From NCBI GenBank assembly GCA_015061165.1, contig SUXC01000010.1:1-64000 (forward strand): a DNA stretch of 64,000 nt, read 5' to 3'. This stretch comes from Bacteroidales bacterium. Lineage in GTDB: Bacteria; Bacteroidota; Bacteroidia; Bacteroidales; Paludibacteraceae. Of this stretch, positions 7,707-15,979 are shown in pieces; positions within the stretch are counted from its first letter, which is position 1, and every line of letters starts with the position of its first letter. The notes beneath the pieces were generated by a model. That model saw only the letters and a program-made list of their open reading frames with translations, searched no databases and was not told the origin of the DNA. A program made the translations under genes and the position numbers.

Positions 7707-8047
7707 AAGAAGATTATTAAATAACGTTTTAATTATGTATAATATAGAAATAATATGTGGGGATAATCACATAGATGAAAAACATCTAACAAAAGTAGTC
7801 GCCCAAATAACTGATAACATTGAGAACTCCAATATCTTTAATGATTTTGCCGATTATGCAGTCAGAGTATTAGTCAATGTTAATAGAAATGATTATCCTC
7901 AAGCACAAGCACTAAATAGCAAGATAATGTGGATGATTGAAGGAGATGTCCAATTGTCGAATGATCTTTTGCGCAATTTCTTATTACGTTGCATACATCT
8001 AAATTTGGATGAGCAATTTGATAATTTATTAATAGTTTTTTATTCAA
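7314..8047 (+). repeat. Direct repeat of 307 bases (7314-7620 and 7741-8047)
   Basis: Two blocks at an offset of 427 bases, with about three mismatches near the 5' end and apparent identity afterwards. They encode the N-terminal domain of the AAA+ ATPase and of the chimeric ORF before it. Confidence 0.93.
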
Positions 8048-9312
8048 AAAAAAGTTTACACAAAGATACCGACAATAGTGTGATACCTAAAGAACAAGAG
8101 GATGATGCTCCAAAATCGTTTGTAGCAGTTAAGCCGAAGTATAAATTGAATAAAATCATTTTATCGGATGAAACAAAACAACAAATTCATCGTGCTATTG
8201 CATTAATCAAAAATAGAGAAAAAATATATGAAGAGTGGGGCTTTTCAGAAATAGACCCTCATACAAAGACCGTTTTATGTTTTTATGGTTCTCCTGGTAC
8301 AGGAAAAACAATGTGTGCACATGCTTTGGCATCTGAATTGAACAAGAAAATTTTAATTGCAAGTTATGCCTCAATAGAATCAAAATGGGTTGGAGAAGGA
8401 CCAAAAAACTTACAAAAAATATTTAGTGATGCAGAAACACAAGATGCGATATTGTTTTTTGACGAGGCTGATTCTTTTTTAAGTAAGCGTGTTGATAATG
8501 CGGAAACAGGTTCTGACAAGCATTATAATAGAATGTCGAACGAAATGTTTCAGTTATTAGAAGACTATAACGGAATAGTCATATTTGCTACCAACTTAGT
8601 ATCTGATTTTGACAAAGCATTTAAATCAAGGATATTAGCATTCATAGAATTTCAAAAGCCTGATTTAGAAACAAGAAAAAAACTTATTCAAATAATGATT
8701 CCACCTCAATTGCCGATGTTAGAACAATTATCCGATTCTGATTTAGAAGAATTAGCACATATAGCAGATGGCTTTAGTGGAAGAGAAATTAGAAAGGCTA
8801 TGCTTATTACATTATCTGAAGGTGCGATGAATAATATTTTGGCATTCTCTAAAGATCAATTTATAGTAGGTTTTAATACCATTAAAGAAGATACTGCTGC
8901 TATTGAATCATCTATTTCTGGGAGCTCTATGTCAAATTGTATTGCAGATTTTATGCAGTACGCCAATGAAAACAATGCTATCCTCAATATTTGTTTAAAA
9001 ACGTTGTGGCAATTTGATAATTTGACAGATTTGGCAAAGCAACATTTAGTACGAATATGTAGTTTCTTTAATCAAGATATGCCCGACTTGTCTATTTCAT
9101 ACATAAATAAAGATATAACTGAAGATATTATTCTGGTAAGTAATGCAAATAGACTAAAAGAAACTGCTATGTATTCTTGTGAATTGTATGCGTATCAAAT
9201 GAGAGAACTTGGTTTTGAGCCACAAAAGTTAGATTTAATTTTAGCAGAAATGAAAATCAACAATAAACAAGTTTATCATAATTATGTAAAATCACTAATA
9301 AAAATTATTTGA
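7735..9312 (+). CDS. AAA+ ATPase (FtsH/spastin/Cdc48-like) with unique N-terminal domain
   Basis: 525 aa. An N-terminal alpha-helical domain (1-102) and a linker are followed by one AAA+ module. Walker A GSPGTGKT starts at residue 185. Walker B ILFFDEAD has its catalytic Asp-Glu at 243-244. Sensor 1 is 'VIFATN' and an arginine-finger region lies at 'FKSRI' near 295. A C-terminal lid follows with 'GFSGREIRKAM'. The last 120 residues are helical and unrecognised. There is no protease domain, so it probably remodels or unfolds a partner, plausibly the small tail-bearing proteins or the 723-aa protein. The gene ends three bases before the next start. Confidence 0.85.
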   Translation: MYNIEIICGDNHIDEKHLTKVVAQITDNIENSNIFNDFADYAVRVLVNVNRNDYPQAQALNSKIMWMIEGDVQLSNDLLRNFLLRCIHLNLDEQFDNLLIVFYSKKSLHKDTDNSVIPKEQEDDAPKSFVAVKPKYKLNKIILSDETKQQIHRAIALIKNREKIYEEWGFSEIDPHTKTVLCFYGSPGTGKTMCAHALASELNKKILIASYASIESKWVGEGPKNLQKIFSDAETQDAILFFDEADSFLSKRVDNAETGSDKHYNRMSNEMFQLLEDYNGIVIFATNLVSDFDKAFKSRILAFIEFQKPDLETRKKLIQIMIPPQLPMLEQLSDSDLEELAHIADGFSGREIRKAMLITLSEGAMNNILAFSKDQFIVGFNTIKEDTAAIESSISGSSMSNCIADFMQYANENNAILNICLKTLWQFDNLTDLAKQHLVRICSFFNQDMPDLSISYINKDITEDIILVSNANRLKETAMYSCELYAYQMRELGFEPQKLDLILAEMKINNKQVYHNYVKSLIKII

Positions 9313-9314
9313 AT

Positions 9315-9656
9315 ATGAAAGCATTACGTTATTTTTTTATTTTATGCATTATGACATGTACTTACACAGTTGATTTAAATGCACAAGTAGCAGCAAAAGC
9401 GAGTAAAGTTGTTAAAGAGTTGGTGAAGAAAGGAACCAAAGCCACTAAATCAACAAGTAAAGCGAAGGCAAAACCAAAATCAAATTACTATCAATCCCCC
9501 ACAACAGCAAAAACTATGTTAAGGAGTAAAACTGTTGAGTGTAATACTTGTAAAGGTGGTGGAAAAATAGTTCTTTGGAATGAGTACTATGGAGTGTGGC
9601 AAACACAAACTTGTAACAAATGCAAAGGTACAGGACGTGTAAAATTAAATTATTAA
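9315..9656 (+). CDS. Secreted protein with DnaJ-type zinc-finger motifs
   Basis: 113 aa from ATG 9315. The longer frame begins with TTG inside the ATPase end and is less likely. An N-terminal signal peptide (about residues 1-24, hydrophobic, ending 'DLNAQ') is followed by a Lys/Ala/Thr-rich linker. Two CxxCxGxG-like motifs then follow ('CNTCKGGGK' and 'CNKCKGTGR'), as in the zinc finger of DnaJ and DksA-like chaperone domains. It probably binds one zinc ion in the periplasm or outside the cell. Its role in the operon is unknown; it might assist folding or redox state of an exported peptide. Confidence 0.68.
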   Translation: MKALRYFFILCIMTCTYTVDLNAQVAAKASKVVKELVKKGTKATKSTSKAKAKPKSNYYQSPTTAKTMLRSKTVECNTCKGGGKIVLWNEYYGVWQTQTCNKCKGTGRVKLNY

Positions 9657-9667
9657 ATTTATATTAT

Positions 9668-9985
9668 ATGATACAAGATTTTATTGAAAATCAATGTGGT
9701 AATATCAATTCGCATTGCGAAAATTGTGAAATTGATGACATTACTAACTCTATAGTGGAGGATATAACAGCAGAACCTTTGGAAGTGTCGAAAATGGATA
9801 TTGATAGCCTTGTAGAGGGAGTAGAATTTGATCCTAATAATCCAGAAATATTGATAGATGATCCAGAAGTAGACGTATTTGATCCAACGGGAGAACCTAC
9901 CTTCGGAAATAAGATATGCCCTACAAGGCATGGATGCACTGGTGCATCTTCATGTGATAGTAGTTATGGAAATTATCCTTGGTAA
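9668..9985 (+). CDS. Candidate peptide substrate of the radical SAM maturase
   Basis: 105 aa from ATG 9668; an upstream in-frame ATG at 9620 lies inside the previous gene. Three parts are visible. There is a Cys-containing start (Cys10, Cys17, Cys20), a strongly acidic middle with two FDP segments ('EFDPNNPEILIDDPEVDVFD'), and a compact, Gly/Ser/Cys/aromatic end ('NKICPTRHGCTGASSCDSSY' and 'GNYPW'). The gene overlaps the radical SAM gene by 20 bases. A leader followed by a short Cys-rich core fits a RiPP precursor. I see no Gly-Gly cleavage site, so processing is unclear. It could instead be a small structural protein. Confidence 0.6.
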   Translation: MIQDFIENQCGNINSHCENCEIDDITNSIVEDITAEPLEVSKMDIDSLVEGVEFDPNNPEILIDDPEVDVFDPTGEPTFGNKICPTRHGCTGASSCDSSYGNYPW

Positions 9986-11093
9986 CAAAAAAGATACACA
10001 ATGCTTAGAGGATACTTGCGGAGAGTCAATCGGACTATTGATGACTTATCGCTGCAATTTGAAATGTAAGTATTGCTATATTCATGCGAAGCAAAATAAA
10101 GATATGTCATTAGAAATGGCTCAGCACATTCTTGAGCCATTTCTAATGAAGTATGGAGATTTTGTTGAGATTACCTTTATGGGAGGCGAAACACTCTTGG
10201 CGATTGATATTATCAAGCCTCTCGTAGAGTGGGCTGAACAAGGAAAGTGGAATAGAAAATTTCGATTTATAGGAACTACCAATGGGACATTATTAACTCC
10301 AGAGTTGAAAATATGGTTAAGACAGCATCGTAAATCATTGACAATGGGATTGAGTTTTGATGGAGTCCCTGCTGCTCAAAAAAATAATCGTGGTAATGAT
10401 GATATTGATCTTGACTTTTTCATTCAAACTTGGCCCTTTCAACCATTGCAGATGACTATCAATACGGAAACTGTTCATCAAATGGCAGAGGGGGTTATCT
10501 ATCTCCTTGAGAAAGGCGCCTTGGTTCATCCAAATGTGGCTTACGAACAACAAGAATGGTCTGATGAAGATATTCGAGAATATGGAAATCAGTTGAATAA
10601 GCTAATCTATTATTACCAAAAACATCCAGAAAAACCAAAAATAATACAGTTTGAGCATAATCTCATGGAATATGCCCATAATATAGATTCACCTCCAACT
10701 CAAAAAGAAACATGTGGAGCAGGACACGGATTTCAAGTGTTTGATGTGGACGGAAAATCTTATCCATGTCATATTTTGTCACCATTGGTTCTGAAAGGTG
10801 AAACATTAGAAAAAATAACAGGTGGTCTTGTTGAACGAACTACCAATTATTCGGATAATCGTTGTACGAATTGTCCATATATATCCTCTTGTCCCACTTG
10901 TATGGCTAGCAATTTCTTGTATCGTAATGAACTTAATAAACGGGATGAGACGCACTGCAAAATTATGAAGTTGGAAGTAAAGGCTTTCATAAAAAAAGAG
11001 GTTTTACGACTAAAACAAAAAGCAAAATTATCTCGTGAAGATGCGATACAGATTTATGCTATGAAAAAAATATGGGAATTTGAGCATAAATAA
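9966..11093 (+). CDS. Radical SAM/SPASM peptide maturase
   Basis: 375 aa from ATG 9966; an alternative ATG lies at 9930 and a TTG frame reaches 9879. The radical SAM cluster motif CNLKCKYC is at residues 30-37, followed by 'FMGGETLL', which fits the SAM-binding GGE motif. The C-terminal region (about 250-335) has the Cys pattern of a SPASM domain: 'ETCGAGHG', 'YPCHIL', 'RCTNCPYISSCPTC', then a later Cys in 'ETHCKIM'. It would bind auxiliary Fe-S clusters. Such enzymes modify ribosomal peptides or form thioether or C-C bonds. The gene overlaps the candidate precursor, which supports that pairing. Confidence 0.85.
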   Translation: MEIILGNKKDTQCLEDTCGESIGLLMTYRCNLKCKYCYIHAKQNKDMSLEMAQHILEPFLMKYGDFVEITFMGGETLLAIDIIKPLVEWAEQGKWNRKFRFIGTTNGTLLTPELKIWLRQHRKSLTMGLSFDGVPAAQKNNRGNDDIDLDFFIQTWPFQPLQMTINTETVHQMAEGVIYLLEKGALVHPNVAYEQQEWSDEDIREYGNQLNKLIYYYQKHPEKPKIIQFEHNLMEYAHNIDSPPTQKETCGAGHGFQVFDVDGKSYPCHILSPLVLKGETLEKITGGLVERTTNYSDNRCTNCPYISSCPTCMASNFLYRNELNKRDETHCKIMKLEVKAFIKKEVLRLKQKAKLSREDAIQIYAMKKIWEFEHK

Positions 11094-11097
11094 AATT

Positions 11098-11165
11098 TCT
11101 CCAACCTGATAGATTCTCTCATCTCCCATACTCCATAGTTATAAACAAACAATAAAACTCCATGA
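11098..11165 (+). repeat. Intergenic repeat with AAACAAACA end, copy 1
   Basis: A segment with TGATAGATT, then CATACTCCATAGT and TATAAACAAACA resembles 14029-14086 upstream of another cassette gene. It may carry a shared regulatory element of the cassettes. No TAnnTTTG promoter is visible within it. Confidence 0.5.
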
Positions 11166-11216
11166 GGATGGGGTATTTTAAGTTAATCTGTAAAAAATGA
11201 ATGTAATGGGTAGGCT

Positions 11217-11912
11217 ATGTCTAAAATTCGTTGTTCATATCCATGGCAAGGGACATTCAATTCTTTGCAAGATGCTGTCGTCTATCTTCACAAGAGAGGC
11301 GATTTGGCACGATATTTACCAGAGATAGTATTGTACAATATTGAACAGCGTGATATGCTGCGTGTAATGGGAATGCACGCGTACATAGAATATCTCAAAG
11401 TTAAATGTCCACGATTGGCTGCGGATACAATGGCTATTGATGCACTTTTGCGCTTATGGGAGCAAATCAAACAAGTGGCAAACTACGATATTCAATGCTA
11501 TCATATTCGTGATAAATTCACGGTGCTTGGTCATACATTTCACGAACTAAAAGATTTAGAGTGCCATTGTTCCGTAAAAGGCAAACTATCCTATGGCAAT
11601 TTTCATGTTTGGAGAGATAAATGCCAACCATTGGAAGATATTCATATTGGTAAACTCTATCAAAATCATATGATATTGAATAGCGATGATTGGGGCGACT
11701 ATCAAGCATATCAAAACTACATTTTTCGTCTTCAGTCCATAACAGATGATGATATGACTGCTGCCAAAAGTGTAGCAACTAATCCCCACTTTAGCATGAT
11801 AAGTGAGAAAATACCCGAAAACCTATTGCCAATACTCTATTATAGTGGTGACGGCAACTATATGTTATTAGCAACAAAAAAAGATAAAATTCTACCAAAC
11901 ATAAAGTTATGA
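11217..11912 (+). CDS. Hypothetical protein, cassette 1
   Basis: 231 aa, no signal peptide or membrane segment. The first 90 residues are helical ('FNSLQDAVVYLHKRGDLA', 'MHAYIEYLKVKCPRLAA'). The C-terminal half is mixed with many aromatic residues. I recognise no family. Its stop overlaps the start of the downstream lipoprotein gene by four bases. The same arrangement (unknown soluble protein then CTRKPF lipoprotein) recurs at 14093-14949. A toxin or enzyme paired with a surface lipoprotein is possible but unproven. Confidence 0.65.
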   Translation: MSKIRCSYPWQGTFNSLQDAVVYLHKRGDLARYLPEIVLYNIEQRDMLRVMGMHAYIEYLKVKCPRLAADTMAIDALLRLWEQIKQVANYDIQCYHIRDKFTVLGHTFHELKDLECHCSVKGKLSYGNFHVWRDKCQPLEDIHIGKLYQNHMILNSDDWGDYQAYQNYIFRLQSITDDDMTAAKSVATNPHFSMISEKIPENLLPILYYSGDGNYMLLATKKDKILPNIKL

Positions 11913-12235
11913 AACAACCTATCTTTATCTTATCGCTGGCATTTATTGCCTTTGTTTGCTTTTCTTGCACCCGCAAACCCTTTGACCGCATTCTGCCTAC
12001 AGAGTCAAAACGATATAGCATTGTGTATAAAAACAATCTTTGTGGAGTATATGATAATCATGCTGACAGCGTAGTTGTTGATTTGATTTACAACGATATA
12101 CATTTTGTCAAGAGCGTCTATAATCCTCGAGTGGACTATACGATTTGGGAATGTGAGAATGATACTCTCAAAGGACATTTCGCAATAAAAATGCAAGACA
12201 ATGGAATAGTTGAATTACTATTCCCTATAAATTAA
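11909..12235 (+). CDS. Small lipoprotein with one WG-like repeat, copy 1
   Basis: 108 aa. A signal peptide with lipobox (FVCFSC, Cys20) is followed by the sequence TRKPF. One segment, 'LCGVYDNHADSVVVDLIYN', fits a single WG repeat unit (Gly-x-Tyr-Asp, small loop, hydrophobic strand, Tyr-Asn/Asp). The paralogue at 14626 shares 'CTRKPF' and the WG-like unit. It is probably anchored in the inner or outer membrane facing the periplasm or surface. Function unknown; small paired lipoproteins in Bacteroidetes sometimes act as immunity proteins. Confidence 0.68.
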   Translation: MKQPIFILSLAFIAFVCFSCTRKPFDRILPTESKRYSIVYKNNLCGVYDNHADSVVVDLIYNDIHFVKSVYNPRVDYTIWECENDTLKGHFAIKMQDNGIVELLFPIN

Positions 12236-12306
12236 CATATCAATCTACTAATAACACAATTGCTACTTATCGCCATTGCTATTACAAAAAATGTTTTCTA
12301 TTTATT

Positions 12307-14004
12307 ATGAACACAAAGTATAAAGATAAAGTCCTTGGCTCTATGATTGGAGGAGCCGTCGGTGATGCCCTGGGCTATCCCGTTGAATTTATGAATTATT
12401 CGCAAATCGTTCAAAGATTCGGCGAAAGCGGAATTACACGATACGTGCTCAACCACAATGGGGTTGCAGAAATATCCGATGATACCCAAATGACCCTTTT
12501 TACCGCCAATGGGTTCTTATTCGCATTGACCAGATATGCCACCTATGGAGCTTTAGGAGCCAGTCCTGCTGATTATATTCGTAGCTCATATATAGAATGG
12601 TTACAAACGCAAACTGGAGAGATAGACTACACGGAACAACACTACAATTGGATTCGCGAAGTGAAGGAACTGCATGCAAGGCGTGCCCCAGGTATGACAT
12701 GTCTCTCTGCAATACAGCAATTGGCGAAAGGTGAAAAAGTAATAAACAAAAGCAAGGGCTGTGGAGGAATTATGCGAGTAGCACCAGTGGCTCTGATTGC
12801 TGCTCGGAACGACAACCCTTCCGACCAAATTTGGTATGCACAAGAAGCAGGTAAAATAGCCGCTCTCACGCATAAACATCCTCTTGGATATATGCCTGCT
12901 GCGTTCTTATCTCTATTTATTCAGCATATTATTCCATACGCCTATATGAGATCTCTTCAATTATGGAAATGCGCGAAAACATGCATATCTATATTGAGAG
13001 ATATGTATCCAGAAGAACACACCTATATAAATGATTTGGAACAATTAATAAGTAAAGCATATGAATTGACATATAACTTAGCTTCTTCCAACCTGAACGA
13101 TGCCGAAGCAATCAGTCAGATAGGAGAAGGTTGGGTAGCTGAAGAAACATTGGCGATAGCCCTATATTGTGTGTTCAAATATCCAAATGATTTTGAAAAA
13201 GCCATAGTTGCTGCCGTCAATCATTCTGGAGATAGTGATTCTACAGGTGCTGTTACGGGCAATATCATGGGCGCACTACTGGGTTATGATGCCATTCCAG
13301 ACTATTATAAAGAAAACTTAGAACTCAGATGGCTTATCGAAGAAATCGCCACAGATCTTGCTACCAATATCCCTCTTTCTGAATATGGTGACAATAGTGA
13401 TACCCCAGAAAAACGAGAGTGGAAGAAAAAATATATCGACGTAATGGCATTGGATTGCGTACCTATCAAAAATTCCTATTATGTCAATCGCGATTTGAAA
13501 ATCTATGCAGGTGAATATCCTGGAGACAAAGATGATGAACGGTGTAAAATGAAATTAGAGTCTTTTGCTTGGTCGAAGTTTAAATATTTTTATGACTTGA
13601 CATGCGAAGGAGAACTCGCACCTTATGCACATCATCTTCGAGATGATCAACATCACTTCAGATTTCCAATATCAGATTGCAGCGTTCCCAAAGATACCGC
13701 CAGTGTAGCTCAATTGTGTCAAAATATAATATCTCAAGCGCAGCAACAAGAGGAAGATGCCTTCTGCAATTGTATTTACATACATTGTTGGGGAGGAGTG
13801 GGTAGAACAGGCACCATCGTTGCCTGCCTATATGCTTATTTGATGAGAAATCAGGGATTAGGAGTAGAAGAACTATATACCAAAGCGATGCAACAACTGC
13901 AAGATGGTTTTTCACGTTGCCCTAAATCCAAACATAGAGTATCTCCTGAAAATAATCTCCAACGTAACTTTGTGAAAAAGTTCATTGAAAATGAATGTAT
14001 GTAG
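12307..14004 (+). CDS. ADP-ribosylglycohydrolase fused to a tyrosine-phosphatase domain
   Basis: 565 aa. Residues 1-350 match the DraG/ARH fold. They include 'GGAVGDALGYPVEF', 'SDDTQM' (metal Asp58 and Asp59), 'GCGGIMRVAP' and 'SGDSDSTG' (metal Asp309 and neighbours), the pattern that binds two magnesium ions and removes ADP-ribose from proteins. Residues about 395-560 form a dual-specificity or tyrosine phosphatase domain with the P-loop HCWGGVGRTG (Cys494, Arg500). Both active sites look intact. The fusion suggests sequential removal of ADP-ribose and phosphate groups, or phosphatase action on an ADP-ribose phosphate. It stands alone between the two cassettes. Confidence 0.85.
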   Translation: MNTKYKDKVLGSMIGGAVGDALGYPVEFMNYSQIVQRFGESGITRYVLNHNGVAEISDDTQMTLFTANGFLFALTRYATYGALGASPADYIRSSYIEWLQTQTGEIDYTEQHYNWIREVKELHARRAPGMTCLSAIQQLAKGEKVINKSKGCGGIMRVAPVALIAARNDNPSDQIWYAQEAGKIAALTHKHPLGYMPAAFLSLFIQHIIPYAYMRSLQLWKCAKTCISILRDMYPEEHTYINDLEQLISKAYELTYNLASSNLNDAEAISQIGEGWVAEETLAIALYCVFKYPNDFEKAIVAAVNHSGDSDSTGAVTGNIMGALLGYDAIPDYYKENLELRWLIEEIATDLATNIPLSEYGDNSDTPEKREWKKKYIDVMALDCVPIKNSYYVNRDLKIYAGEYPGDKDDERCKMKLESFAWSKFKYFYDLTCEGELAPYAHHLRDDQHHFRFPISDCSVPKDTASVAQLCQNIISQAQQQEEDAFCNCIYIHCWGGVGRTGTIVACLYAYLMRNQGLGVEELYTKAMQQLQDGFSRCPKSKHRVSPENNLQRNFVKKFIENECM

Positions 14005-14028
14005 GTGGTTGTTCGATTGATTGTTACA

Positions 14029-14092
14029 CTTGATAGATTTTCTCTTCTTCTATACTCTATAGTAATAAACAAACATCAAAATAGTAAAAATT
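14029..14092 (+). repeat. Intergenic repeat with AAACAAACA end, copy 2
   Basis: TGATAGATTTTCTC, then TATACTCTATAGT and AATAAACAAACA parallels 11098-11165 at roughly 80 percent by eye. Both lie just before the first gene of an unknown-protein plus lipoprotein pair. Confidence 0.5.
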
Positions 14093-14599
14093 ATGAACAC
14101 AAAAAACGATTCTTATTGGTCAGCATTGGCTGACGACATACGCTTTTTCCGAAAAGGAGTAATCTCTTTAGAAGCGATGAAAAACAAATATCCAGACTTA
14201 GATATTGGGAAAGGATATAGTCATTGGTATAATTACGAAGAGGCTATGTATATTGTAATCCCCAGAGAATGTCCATTCTCCGATGCTTTAGAATTAGCAT
14301 TTAGTACGGATCATGAATCAAAAGACCAAAATGTTGTAGAAATTAGGGGGTGGATATTCCCCTACCAAAAAGAGTGGGAACAATTACCAGAAATAGGGGA
14401 ATTAGAAAAAATCTGTGCTGAAAAAAGAGATGTGAATTTCCGTTGTTCTATCTATGGAGATGAGGTCGAACTAAGAGATTGTATCAAATGGGGTGATCGT
14501 GGCGATAGCGACGGATATGGTATGGAAGATGATACTTGGCTTCTTGCCAGAATTAATAAAAAAGGAGAGTGGGTACGCCCCTTCCAGATAGAAAAGTAA
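14093..14599 (+). CDS. Hypothetical protein, cassette 2
   Basis: 168 aa, soluble and acidic, no signal peptide. Notable segments are 'LEAMKNKYPDLDIGKGYSHW' near the start and an Asp/Gly-rich turn 'WGDRGDSDGYGMEDDTW' before a short strand 'LLARINKKGEWVRPF' at the end. I recognise no family. It lies 26 bases before a CTRKPF lipoprotein gene, as in cassette 1, but the two soluble proteins are not obviously related in sequence. Function unknown. Confidence 0.65.
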   Translation: MNTKNDSYWSALADDIRFFRKGVISLEAMKNKYPDLDIGKGYSHWYNYEEAMYIVIPRECPFSDALELAFSTDHESKDQNVVEIRGWIFPYQKEWEQLPEIGELEKICAEKRDVNFRCSIYGDEVELRDCIKWGDRGDSDGYGMEDDTWLLARINKKGEWVRPFQIEK

Positions 14600-14625
14600 A
14601 TCCTAATACAGAAAATGAAATACTT

Positions 14626-14949
14626 ATGAAACCAGTATTTTATATTTTGATAGTAATCACTATCGTTTTTACTGCTTGCACTCGCAAGCCTTTCTCCCAT
14701 TTAGAACCAACCGAGATTGAGCGCTACAGCATCGCATATAGCATTGACAAATGCGGTCTGTACGACAACAATGCAGATAGTCTCATTACCGCCATCAAAT
14801 ACGATGCGCTACGCTACAACCGCACTACCATAGAAGACGGATTAGAGATTAGTATATGGCGATGCGAATTAGATAGCAGTGTCGGCATGCTGGCTATCGA
14901 ACATTCAACCAACGAAAGCATGGAATTTATATTCCCAAAAACAGAATAA
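14626..14949 (+). CDS. Small lipoprotein with one WG-like repeat, copy 2
   Basis: 107 aa from ATG 14626; the longer frame from 14569 overlaps the previous gene and lacks a signal peptide at its start. The lipobox is VFTAC, then TRKPF. One WG-like unit, 'KCGLYDNNADSLITAIKYDA', matches the paralogue at 11909 and the units of the WG protein at 14955. It is followed after five bases by that WG protein, so the two may be co-expressed. Confidence 0.68.
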   Translation: MKPVFYILIVITIVFTACTRKPFSHLEPTEIERYSIAYSIDKCGLYDNNADSLITAIKYDALRYNRTTIEDGLEISIWRCELDSSVGMLAIEHSTNESMEFIFPKTE

Positions 14950-14954
14950 TTATT

Positions 14955-15944
14955 ATGAAAATTTTACCTAAATCATGGAGGAAAATCCTAATCTCCGCAT
15001 GGGCGTTATTTGGATTAGGTGTGGCTATCTTGGCCACAATTGCACTATGCAAATACATAAAAGAAAATACCACTCAACAATGGTATAAATACACTATTAG
15101 TGATGAAGTGCAATTATACAGAAATTACGAACGCCAAGAAATGCGTTTCTACAACACTCGCCTCAAACGCTATGTTTCGCCCAAAATGCAATGGTATTCG
15201 GATGCCGTTTCAGAAGGCGATTCCCTTGTCGTGTTCTGCGACTTAAAAGATAAGCGCGGATACCTGAACCTCAACACGGGAGAAATGGTCATCGAATCTC
15301 AATATGACTATGCTTGGAACTTCTCCAATGGACTGGCAGCCGTATGTCGGAATATGAAAATCGGCTTTATCAATGCATTGGGCGAGGAGGTTATCCCTTG
15401 CCAATACCCCACCTCTGACTATTTGATTGACCGATTGGGATATGCCTTCTACAATGGTTATTGCACCGTTACTAATTCCAAGAACGAATGTGGATTAATT
15501 GATACCAATGGCGTATTAGTTGTTGATACTATCTACGACTGCATTTGGAATCCTTGCAAAGCAGGTGTGCGTATCGTGCAGGATGAAGGTAAATATGGTA
15601 TAATGGACTTGACTGGAAAAATCATAGTACCCTTAGAATATGATGATATTTGGTGCGATGGCTTTAGACTATTTGTAGTTCAGAATGGTATCATGTCGCA
15701 ATTGGATAATACTGGTAAGATTGTACAACCATTCTGCAGTTCATACGGATTTGAGTCGTTGTACAATGGATACTTCAAATATTATGTGAAGGATAAAGAA
15801 GGAGTCGTTGATTCAAAAGGCAATGTTGTGATTCCTGCTATTTATCATTACGTGAACCAACTTGATGACAATATCTTCGCAGTGCAATATGATCAAGACT
15901 ATAGCGGAGAAGGAGGAGCTTGGATAACAATTCGACTACGATAA
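14955..15944 (+). CDS. Membrane-anchored WG-repeat protein
   Basis: 329 aa. There is one transmembrane helix near the N terminus (about residues 15-36, 'AWALFGLGVAILATIALC'). The rest is built of five or six WG-type repeats: 'KRGYLNLNTGEMVIESQYDY', 'KIGFINALGEEVIPCQY', 'ECGLIDTNGVLVVDTIYD', 'KYGIMDLTGKIIVPLEYDD', and 'KEGVVDSKGNVVIPAIYH'. WG repeats form extended beta folds, often surface or effector-associated in Bacteroidetes. It probably faces the periplasm. A terminator at 15980 closes the region. Confidence 0.8.
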   Translation: MKILPKSWRKILISAWALFGLGVAILATIALCKYIKENTTQQWYKYTISDEVQLYRNYERQEMRFYNTRLKRYVSPKMQWYSDAVSEGDSLVVFCDLKDKRGYLNLNTGEMVIESQYDYAWNFSNGLAAVCRNMKIGFINALGEEVIPCQYPTSDYLIDRLGYAFYNGYCTVTNSKNECGLIDTNGVLVVDTIYDCIWNPCKAGVRIVQDEGKYGIMDLTGKIIVPLEYDDIWCDGFRLFVVQNGIMSQLDNTGKIVQPFCSSYGFESLYNGYFKYYVKDKEGVVDSKGNVVIPAIYHYVNQLDDNIFAVQYDQDYSGEGGAWITIRLR

Positions 15945-15979
15945 TACCGCACGCCTTTGTTGTATAGTCTATAAACAAA

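Noticed and set aside
9879..9965. Longer N terminus of the radical SAM protein
   Set aside because: Begins with TTG inside the peptide gene. ATG 9966 (or 9930) gives the usual distance to the CxxxCxxC motif.
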